A DNA stretch of 64,000 nt from positions 1-64,000 of the forward strand of contig JAUIFF010000007.1 in the NCBI GenBank assembly GCA_030429545.1, read 5' to 3'. The stretch's first letter is position 1. The number at the start of each line of letters is the position of its first letter. The notes under the pieces are model-generated. The model had not been told where the DNA came from. It saw only the letters and a list, made by a program, of their open reading frames with translations, and did no database searches. The position numbers and the translations under genes were made by a program. Positions 27,246 through 35,400 of the stretch are shown here, piece by piece. The DNA is from Polyangia bacterium. Lineage in GTDB: Bacteria > Myxococcota_A > Polyangia > Nannocystales > Nannocystaceae.

Positions 27246-28985
27246 GTGGTTGAAACTGCCGTTGATGCCCTATTAGACCGGCTTATTCGCCAATTCGCGT
27301 CTCCCTACGACTTCTTGCGCGAGCTTGTGCAAAACGCGATGGACGCGGGCAGCGACCGGGTCGAAGTGACTCTTGCCACGCATCCATGTGAGGCCAGTGA
27401 CGAAGTCGTGTTTGAGCTGCGGATCGTCGACACCGGCGCCGGGATGGACGCGAGCATCCTAGAGGAGGAGTTCACCCGGTTGTTTGCCTCGAGCAAGACC
27501 GACGACCGCACCATGGCGGGTGGCTATGGGATCGGGTTTGTCAGTGTGTTCGCGTGGGAGCCCGAGGCGGTGTTGGTGCAGACCGGGCGCGCCGGCGAGG
27601 CCTGGGAGTTGGAGTTTGACCGCGACCGCAAGTTCGTCCTCACCCCGGTCGACATGCCGTTTGAGGGCACGACGATCACGCTGTTGCGCCGCGGACCCCG
27701 GCATGAGCACACCGGCATCGCCGAGGCCATCCGCGACAGCCTGTGGCGTTGGTGTCGATTTTGCCCACTCGAAATCTCATTCGAAGATCTCGAAGCTGAC
27801 GAGCCGCCCGAACTCATTCACGACAAACCTTCGCCGACCACCGCGAGCCTGGCCATCACCATCGCCGAGGGCGACCACCAAATTCACGTTGCCCTCGCGG
27901 TCCCCCCTTCGACCGTGCTGTTGCGCCGGGGTCTTATCCTGGCCGAAGGGACACCTTCTAGTTTGCTCCCCGAAATTACCGCGGCCGAGCCCAAAAGTGT
28001 TGGCCACCTGCAGATCTGGGTCGACTCGCCTGAACTTAAGACCACCCTTGCCCGCGACAAAGTCGTCGACGGGCCGGGTATGGCCCGGGTACGCAAACAG
28101 ATTCTCGCGGCGATCGCCGAGCTGCGCACCCGCCTGCTCAACGAGCTCGAACAAACAGCCGCGCACATCAGCCACCCGCGATTTTCCCACCTCCACGCCC
28201 ACCTACGGGTGGAATTGGAGGGGGCAGCATCGCCGGCCTGGCAACACGAACAGAAGTTTGGCCAACGCCAACTGCTACGCGGCGTGCCACGTGTCGACCC
28301 CGGGCAAACCTCAGAGCCACGGTTTCGCACCTGGTCGCTCGACGAGCTCAAGGCCTCGCTCCCGCTGCCGACTGCGATCTATGCCGAGCCCAAGTTGTAT
28401 ACGCAAAAATCCCAAAACCCGAGTGACGATGCGGCCGTGCTCGCCATGGCCCAGGAGCTCGGGTTTGCCCTGATCGCCGCCGAGTTTACCGACCTGCCGT
28501 GGCTGCGGGTGCTCCTGCAAAGCGCGGGACTACGACTGCAAAGCCTCCATCAGGGCCTGTGGCGCGTGCCCATTGCCCCACCCGCCGATCCACGGCTTGC
28601 CGCACTGGTGGCAGCGGTGCAAGCCGGTTTACAACACGCGGGATTTCCCGGCATACGCCTGGTGCTCGGCCACTACGGCCCCCAAACCGAACATCGCCCC
28701 ACCCTCGTCGGACTCGAGTTTGGCCGCAGCGAAAGCCATGCCCTCGTCGTGCACAGCGAGACCCTTGCAACCCTGCGCCGCCGCGGGTCGGCTCCCATTA
28801 CCCTGTGGCTGGACGACGAGGACGCCATGCTGATGGCAGCTGCCAAACTACTTGCAACATCACCAAAAACCGCAACCTTGGCACTTGCATGCACAATTGC
28901 CACCTCGATCAGTGGTAAACCCCCGGAGTCCGAGAAGATTGCCGAGGCGCTGGCCCCCTACTTGCCCCCGCCCGCGAGTGACTAA
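27246..28985 (+). CDS. Hsp90-like (GHKL) ATPase, second copy
   Basis: A 579-residue paralogue of the protein at 6352-7935. The start is GTG 27246 (VVETAVDALLDRL), with a plausible AAGAGA ribosome site upstream. The ATP-binding domain is complete: RELVQNAMDAG (E26, N30), VDTGAGMD (61-68) and the lid GGYGIGFVSVF (92-102). The middle domain includes LARDKVVDGPGM, comparable to LTRDNVRRDENF in the first copy. The C-terminal half diverges and is not a known family. No giant partner gene lies next to this copy. A TTG start at 27165 would add residues with no similarity to the paralogue and is not supported. Cytoplasmic, chaperone-like role inferred only from the fold. Confidence 0.83.
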   Translation: MVETAVDALLDRLIRQFASPYDFLRELVQNAMDAGSDRVEVTLATHPCEASDEVVFELRIVDTGAGMDASILEEEFTRLFASSKTDDRTMAGGYGIGFVSVFAWEPEAVLVQTGRAGEAWELEFDRDRKFVLTPVDMPFEGTTITLLRRGPRHEHTGIAEAIRDSLWRWCRFCPLEISFEDLEADEPPELIHDKPSPTTASLAITIAEGDHQIHVALAVPPSTVLLRRGLILAEGTPSSLLPEITAAEPKSVGHLQIWVDSPELKTTLARDKVVDGPGMARVRKQILAAIAELRTRLLNELEQTAAHISHPRFSHLHAHLRVELEGAASPAWQHEQKFGQRQLLRGVPRVDPGQTSEPRFRTWSLDELKASLPLPTAIYAEPKLYTQKSQNPSDDAAVLAMAQELGFALIAAEFTDLPWLRVLLQSAGLRLQSLHQGLWRVPIAPPADPRLAALVAAVQAGLQHAGFPGIRLVLGHYGPQTEHRPTLVGLEFGRSESHALVVHSETLATLRRRGSAPITLWLDDEDAMLMAAAKLLATSPKTATLALACTIATSISGKPPESEKIAEALAPYLPPPASD

Positions 28986-29006
28986 GTAATCATCTGTAGC
29001 GACAGA

Positions 29007-29084
29007 TATTTGCAACTACATTTGTGGTCTGTGACTGGCTTAACCGACTACAATCGAGAAGTATTTGCAACTACATTTGTAGTC
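29007..29084. repeat. Two 23-bp direct repeats carrying the iterated palindrome
   Basis: TATTTGCAACTACATTTGT plus RGTC occurs at 29007-29029 and 29062-29084, identical except for one base. Each copy contains TGCAACTACA, a strict match to the iterated palindrome. The spacing of 55 bases places the two sites on nearly the same helix face. They lie between the second Hsp90-like gene and an SH3b fragment. Confidence 0.7.
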
Positions 29085-29121
29085 AGGTGGCGCCAATTGG
29101 TTTGACGGCTAAAAGCCAAAG

Positions 29122-29361
29122 GTGTTAGCCAAAGGGTCGGGACCATCGCTCAATGTCCGCGCCAGCCCGACAACAGGCTCGGCGATTGTCGGTTCCGTCA
29201 GCAACGGTCAACAGGTCTCGATCAGCTGCCAAAAGAAGGGCTCGACGGTGACGGGAACCTACGGCACGACCAACCTGTGGGACTTTATTGGCACCGGATA
29301 CGTGTCCGATGCGTACATCTACACGGTGTCTGACAATCAAGTCGCGCCGACCTGCAACTGA
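29122..29361 (+). pseudogene. SH3b domain fragment, probably truncated at the N-terminus
   Basis: A 79-codon frame (GTG 29122) encodes a bacterial SH3 domain: PSLNVRASPTTGSAIVGSV, then GQQVSISCQKKG, and DFIGTGYVSDAYIYT. In related small secreted SH3b proteins a signal peptide precedes this domain. Here an in-frame stop lies 10 bases upstream of the GTG and no signal peptide is visible in any frame, so the gene has probably lost its 5' end. The C-terminus looks natural and a terminator follows. A functional cytoplasmic mini-protein remains possible. Confidence 0.55.
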
Positions 29362-29384
29362 CTGACGCCCGTGCACTCTAAAAA

Positions 29385-29423
29385 GCCGTCGTGAGGCCAA
29401 GGCCCTACGCGACGGCATTTTAT
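29385..29423. terminator. Terminator between the SH3b fragment and the monooxygenase
   Basis: A stem GCCGTCG / CGACGGC with further GGCC pairing inside the loop, followed by ATTTTATT, separates two convergent genes. The A-run before the stem would serve as a T-tract for the opposite strand. The palindrome TGTACATGCA starts at 29424, directly after it. Confidence 0.75.
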
Positions 29424-29441
29424 TGTACATGCAAGCTGGTC

Positions 29442-30959
29442 TTAGGCAACTTCGTGGCTCGCCGACCGTGACTGGACAACCTTTGGCACCCGCCGAAACT
29501 CCATTACCCCATCCTCGAGTTTGGTGCCACGAATCAGCGCGCGGTCGAGGAAGTAGTTTTGGTAAACTTTCCAGGGGCTGCGCGAGCCAGATTTTGGCAG
29601 CAGGTCAATGGCCCGGCGCACGTAGCCGGCGCTGAGGTCAAGCAGCGGCTCTGGTTCGATGGTCGGGTCGTTGCGCCGCGGGGTACATTGGGTGTAGCCG
29701 TGCTCGTCCATGTGGTTGAGCAGGCGGCACACATACTCGCAGACCAGCTCGACCTTGAGCGTCCAGCTAGCGTTGGTGTAGCCCATCGCCACTGCGCAGT
29801 TGGGAACATCGCTCGCCATCATCCCGCGGTAGACCATGGTCTCGTTGAGCACAACCGGTGTATGATCAACTTTGAGCTGCATCCCACCGGCAAACTGCAA
29901 CTGCAACCCGGTCGCCGTGACAACCATGTCGGCCTCGAGCTGCTTGCCCGAGCGCAGGGCGATGCCGGTGGGCGTAAACCGCTCGATGTGATCGGTGCAA
30001 ATCGAAACGTGGCCCGCGCGCAGGGCCTTGAACAGGTCGCCATCGGGGACGACACACAGGCGTTGATCCCACGGGTCGTAGTTGGGTCGAAAATGTGTAT
30101 CCACATCGACTTTGCCACGCGACAGCCGGCGCGCCTGCTGCAACAACACCTTGCGCACCCGCTCGGGAAACCGCCTGGCGAGCTGGTACGACAGGCTATT
30201 GAGGACAATATTTTTCCAGCGGGTAACGTTGTAGGCCGCGCGTTTGGGCAACCACCGATTGAGCACCCGGGCCGTCGGGTCCTTGCCCGGCAGCGAAATC
30301 ACATAGGTCGGCGAACGCTGCAGCATCGTGACATGGGCGGCCTTGTCGGCCAAGGCCGGCACCAGCGTCATCGCAGTCGCGCCGCTGCCGATCACGACAA
30401 CGCGTTTGTCTGCATAGTCAACGTTCTCATCCCACTTTTGCGGGTGCACAACCTCGCCCTGGAAGTCGGCGATGCCCGGAAAGTCTGGCGTATAGCCCTG
30501 GTCGTAGCGGTAGTAGCCGGCGCAGATAAACAAAAAATTGCAGGTGTACACCCTGCTCTCGCCCGTGCTTGCATCGTGGGTTTTCACCTCCCACTGCGAC
30601 TGGGTCGTCGAAAAATCGGCCGACTCCACCCGCACCCCGTACTCGATCTTCTTGTCGATGCCAAATGCTGCCGCCGTGTCGCGCAGGTAATTGAGAATCG
30701 ACCCGCCGTCGGCGATCGACTGATCGCCGGTCCACGGGCGAAACGAGTAGCCCAGCGTGAACATGTCGGAATCTGAGCGGATCCCCGGGTAGCGAAACAA
30801 ATCCCAGGTTCCACCGAGCCGCTCACGCGCCTCCAAAATCGTAAACCGTTTGTTTGGACAGCGGGTTTGCAAAAAGTAGGCAGCACCGATCCCAGAGATG
30901 CCAGCACCGACAATCAACACATCGACATGGGTAGCCAAGACGGCCCCAGGGTACACCAT
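29442..30959 (-). CDS. Flavin-dependent monooxygenase, Baeyer-Villiger/EthA type
   Basis: A 505-residue FAD- and NADPH-dependent oxygenase. The FAD Rossmann motif is IVGAGISGIGAA near the N-terminus. The Baeyer-Villiger fingerprint FxGxxxHxxxW(P/D) is seen as FQGEVVHPQKWD. A second Rossmann motif, VVIGSGATAMTL, binds NADPH. These and GGTWDLFRYPGIRSDSD match the EthA-like subgroup, which oxidises ketones or thioamides. The natural substrate is unknown. The start ATG 30959 adds about 10 residues before the Rossmann fold, and MVYPGAVLATHVDV is reasonable. The class V PLP gene lies 90 bases upstream on the same strand. Confidence 0.92.
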   Translation of the reverse strand: MVYPGAVLATHVDVLIVGAGISGIGAAYFLQTRCPNKRFTILEARERLGGTWDLFRYPGIRSDSDMFTLGYSFRPWTGDQSIADGGSILNYLRDTAAAFGIDKKIEYGVRVESADFSTTQSQWEVKTHDASTGESRVYTCNFLFICAGYYRYDQGYTPDFPGIADFQGEVVHPQKWDENVDYADKRVVVIGSGATAMTLVPALADKAAHVTMLQRSPTYVISLPGKDPTARVLNRWLPKRAAYNVTRWKNIVLNSLSYQLARRFPERVRKVLLQQARRLSRGKVDVDTHFRPNYDPWDQRLCVVPDGDLFKALRAGHVSICTDHIERFTPTGIALRSGKQLEADMVVTATGLQLQFAGGMQLKVDHTPVVLNETMVYRGMMASDVPNCAVAMGYTNASWTLKVELVCEYVCRLLNHMDEHGYTQCTPRRNDPTIEPEPLLDLSAGYVRRAIDLLPKSGSRSPWKVYQNYFLDRALIRGTKLEDGVMEFRRVPKVVQSRSASHEVA

Positions 30960-31049
30960 CGCAGAGGTCGATGTGCGACATTTTGCCGCCAGCCAATTCC
31001 GCCGAAGCGGCCCCGAGCGTCTGGGTATTTCAGTGTATCAACATGATTT

Positions 31050-32222
31050 TTACGGGTCGCCAAACAACGCCCGCAAAGCCCGGGCAAGGGCCCGGTAGTC
31101 GTCGACACAGTTGTAGAGCTGGGCCGAGATCCGCAACAGTCTCCGCGGTTTGTTCGGCCAGTTGAAAATCGGCACCTCAATCCCGTACTCGCTCAGCAGG
31201 CGCTGTTGGTCTGGGTCGAGCATCGCCGGGGGCACGCTGCGGTTGTCGGCGTTGGGCGGCACCTCAAACGAAGCCAGGGCAGCCAACATCGAAGCCGGGG
31301 CCGGCCGCCGGCACCCGAGGGCCTCGCAAATCATCCCCTGGGCGGTGTGGCACAGTTCGCGGTTGTGGGCCTGGACCGCTTCGAGGCCACCGGGCAACTC
31401 GGCAAAAAAGTTGATGACATCCGGCAGCACCAGCCACGGTGTCGGGTCACATGTTCCTGTCCAATCAAACAGCTTTCGAAATCGACTTTGGCCGCCGCCC
31501 GGAGCGTTGAAGCCGTGGCTGATCGCCAGCGGGACCGTCTTATCTTGCATATCTTTTCGGACATATAAAAATGCCGAGCCCTTGGGCGCACACAACCACT
31601 TGTGGGCGTTGGAGGTGTACCAGGCCGCCCCCAGCTGCGACAGCGACAGCGGGATCTGACCAACTGCGTGGGCCCCATCCACCAAGCACTCAACCCCGCG
31701 ACGGCGCATCTCGGGCACAATGACCTCGAGCGGCATCACCAGGCCGGTCGGACTGGTGATGTGGTCGATCAACAGCAGTCGGGTCTGCGGACCGACGGCG
31801 TCGACGAGGCGCTGCACAACCACATCCGGCCCAGTAATTGGAAACGGGATCTGCACAACCCGGACCTTTGCACCTGTCTTACCGGCCACAAATTCGAGCG
31901 CGTTGCGACACGCATTGTATTCGTGGTCGGTCACCAGCAATTCGTCGCCGGGTCCAAGGTCGAGTGAGCGCAACACTGTATTCACTCCAGCAGTGGCATT
32001 GCTGACAAATGCGAGATCAGCTGCATCGGCCCCCACGAGTTGGGCCAAGGCTTCGCCTGCCCGTGCGAGCAGGTCTGGGAGTTGACGCTGAAAAAACCGC
32101 ATCGGCTGGCGCTCGATCAGCTCGCGCAACCGCTGCTGAGCTTGCTGAACGATTCGCGGGCAGGCGCCGTAGCTCCCGTGATTGAGAAAATGGACATCTG
32201 ATTCGAGTGTCCAAAGAGACAT
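31050..32222 (-). CDS. Class V PLP-dependent aminotransferase-fold enzyme (isopenicillin-N epimerase-like)
   Basis: A 390-residue enzyme starting at ATG 32222 (MSLWTLESDVHFLNHGSYG). The N-terminal FLNHGSYGACP and YxACRNALEF segments, the cofactor-binding DGAHAVGQ, and the Schiff-base lysine in SNAHKWLCAPKG are typical of the CefD/isopenicillin-N epimerase and cysteine-desulphurase-like group. The reaction cannot be assigned: epimerase, lyase and desulphurase members all share these motifs. Further upstream in-frame ATGs exist (32258, 32336), but the sequence between them does not look like this family. Confidence 0.88.
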   Translation of the reverse strand: MSLWTLESDVHFLNHGSYGACPRIVQQAQQRLRELIERQPMRFFQRQLPDLLARAGEALAQLVGADAADLAFVSNATAGVNTVLRSLDLGPGDELLVTDHEYNACRNALEFVAGKTGAKVRVVQIPFPITGPDVVVQRLVDAVGPQTRLLLIDHITSPTGLVMPLEVIVPEMRRRGVECLVDGAHAVGQIPLSLSQLGAAWYTSNAHKWLCAPKGSAFLYVRKDMQDKTVPLAISHGFNAPGGGQSRFRKLFDWTGTCDPTPWLVLPDVINFFAELPGGLEAVQAHNRELCHTAQGMICEALGCRRPAPASMLAALASFEVPPNADNRSVPPAMLDPDQQRLLSEYGIEVPIFNWPNKPRRLLRISAQLYNCVDDYRALARALRALFGDP

Positions 32223-32497
32223 GTAGTTAGAGCGTTCACAGGCAACCGCGAGTGACATGGTAGGCGATTGTACATAAAACCCACGTTTGTTGTGTCCACA
32301 ATAAAATTTCATGGTCTCCGGGCGGAGGACGCACAAACAGCCAACCCGCGTGCAGTATCTGCCACCACCTTACAAAAACGATTCTCATCGCAACACAGTG
32401 CTGCGATCTTCCCCTAAACCCGCGCCAGAGCAATCACCACAGAACAATGTTTGATGTTTGCACCCCACCCTTTTCTGGTCGATAACTTTAAGTGTTG

Positions 32498-35400
32498 ATG
32501 GGTAGTCCACTTCGCGTCCGACAAACGCTGGTCGAAAATTCGCGTTTGACCTTCTTTCGTGCCCTTTCGGGGGATAGTCGCGAGGTTTTGGTTCGACTCG
32601 ACCGTACCGGCGAGCTGCAGGTCGGCCGACTAGAGCAGGAGTTTGCCCACTTCGAGCAACTTCGTGACACCCGACTGCTGCAGCCCCTCGAGCTCATCCG
32701 CATGGGTCAGTCCTACGGCCTGTTGTTTGAAGATTGTGGAGAGCTACCACTGCGGGCGGCGCTTCCCAACGAGCTCGACTGTACCGCGTTTTTGAGTTTG
32801 GCCCTGCGGATGTGCAACGCCCTGCTGGTCCTCCACGAAATGGGTTTTATCCACGGCACCCTCGACCCGAGTTGTTTCTTTGTCCACACGCGCTCAGGGG
32901 TAACCAAACTCGGTGTACTATCATCGATTGCGCCACCCGGTGACCTCAGCCTCCACGGGACACCGCCCGACAGTGTGCTCGCCTACGCCGCGCCCGAACG
33001 GACCGGGCGACTGCAGTCGCACATCTGTGTCGCCACCGATCTCTACTCGCTCGGTGCCATTTTCTACGAACTCCTGACCGGCACAATTCCGTTTATCGCC
33101 GATGAACCGGCGCAGATGATGCATGCACATCTCACCCGGCTACCGGTGCCGGTCGACCATCGCCGCCCCGAAATTCCCGTGGCCGTGGCCCAAATCGTCG
33201 GGCGTCTGCTCGCCAAACAGGCCTCCGACCGCTACACCTCGTGCCAGTCGCTGATCGAGGATCTTCGCTTTTGCTCGATGCACATACAACATCACGGAGC
33301 CGTACCGGACACGTTTGTCCCGGGGCAGCGTCACTCAACCGGAGTGTTGCGTGAGCCGCAAATCCTCCACGGCCGCGAGATCGAGCTCCATCACCTGCTA
33401 GGGGCCGTACAGGCCTGCCGTCAGGGCGCCCGCCGGGTGGTCGTGATCGAGGGGGATGCGGGCAGTGGTAAGTCGTCGCAGCTCCAACACCTGCATGAGC
33501 CAGTGATCGCCTGTGGTGGCCGCTACCTCGAAGCCCGGTTTACAGCACTGCACGCCGACGCCTCGCTTGCGACCCTGCTGACAGCGATCGCCGGCCTAGT
33601 CGACGAGGCCCTGACCCGCAGCGAGGGCCACCTCGCGGCCCTGCGCGAACGCCTGCGCGCCGGCCTAGGAGAGGGCCTCGCAGTCCTGTGCCACGCCATT
33701 CCCCACCTCAATCGCGTCGTCGGTGAGCCTCAGCAAGTTGCGAGTGTCCCGGGCCCGGAGGCCAAGAGTCAACTCGAAATCTTGCTGCTACATCTTCTAG
33801 AGCTGTTCAGTGAGCCCGGGCGGCCGATCATCCTCGCGCTCGACGATTTGCAATGGGCCGATGCCGGGTCGCGTAGCTTGCTGCACGCGATGGCCCGGGA
33901 CCAACGCCTCACCGGCTGGATGATTGTCGCCACCGTCCGCAGTGAAGACCTCGCAACCCCGGGGCTGGCCCAGGAACTTGTCAAAACGTTTACCAGCGAC
34001 GTCGAAACCGAACGCCTCCAACTTCCGCCACTCGACCCGATGGCACTGCACGCGCTTGTGTGCGAGGCCCTGTCGGAAACCAGCCCGACCACACGCGAGC
34101 TCGCCAATGAGCTCCTGCGCCAAAGTCACGGCAATCCGCTGTTTGCGACCCGTTACCTTCGCCACCTGTACGACTCCGGAAACTTGGTGTACACACATCT
34201 TTCGGGATGGCAGTTTTCCCACCAGGGCGGCACGGTCCTGCCCGACGACCTTGCTATCCTAATCGAGTCTGAGCTCGAGCGCCTGCCCGGACCCGCGTTA
34301 CAGCTTGCAATGGTCGCCGCCTGTCTCGACCAGGAAATCAACCTGGCGTTTTTAGAAAAACTGATGCGCACCACCGAGGTCTTGGAGGTTTGCCCGGGGT
34401 ATGATCCATCGACGGTTTCGCGGGACACAACGGTGCTCCTGCAATCAGGCCTGTGGTCGGCTGCCAAGGTTGCCGGCCATGTCCAGTTGGTCCAGTTGGT
34501 CCAGTTGGTCCAGTTGGTCCAGCAGATCCAGTTGGTCCAGTTTGTCCACGAACGGCTGCGCCAGGCCGCCTATTGCCGTTGGCCAGCTGCCACCACCGGT
34601 CGACTGCACCGAACAATCGGGCGGCTACAACTCAGAGAGGTCGGCGAGCATCCTTGCGCGACGAAACTACCGGCGCTGTTGCGGCACCTCAACGCCAGCC
34701 TAGAGCTTCCGGCATCAGCGGGTTTTTGGCTGCAACTCACCCGCCTCAACCTCCGTGCGGCAAAGCTCGCACGCCGGGCAACCGCCCATGAGGCGGCGAC
34801 CTCGTACCTCAAAATTGCATGCACAATTATTTCACGGGAGCACCCCCCAACGGAACCCGAGCTCGCCTACGAAGTTCATGAGCAGTTTGCCTATTGCTCC
34901 TACCTCGCCGGCGACCTCGTCAATGCCGAGGCTTCGTTTACCTGGCTATTAGAACACGCACCGAGTGCACTCGAGCGGGCGCGAACCCTCGCCATGGTGC
35001 TGCAGCTGCGGATGACCCGGGGACAAACCTCCGCGGCCCTACAGGCCGGCCTCGATGGCCTCGACTGTCTCGGCATCAAACTCCCGCGTGACCCCGCCAC
35101 CTGGCCAGTACGCGCCCGCGAGGTCGGTGCTCAGGTGCGGTTGCAACTCACACATACGCGTGTCGCAGACCTACTCGACCGCGATCCCTGTGTAGATGCA
35201 CATAAACGTATGGCGATCGAGTTGCTCGCCTACCTCATGATCCCGGCCGGGGGCACACCACTGTTTGAGCTGCTCATTGTGCTGCAGGTTCAGCTCGCCC
35301 TCGAACACGGGCCAACCGAAGTCACACCATTTGGGCTTGCGGTCTACGGATTTCTAACCGCGGTCATTCACGGCAATTTTGCCGAGGCACAGGAGCTCGG

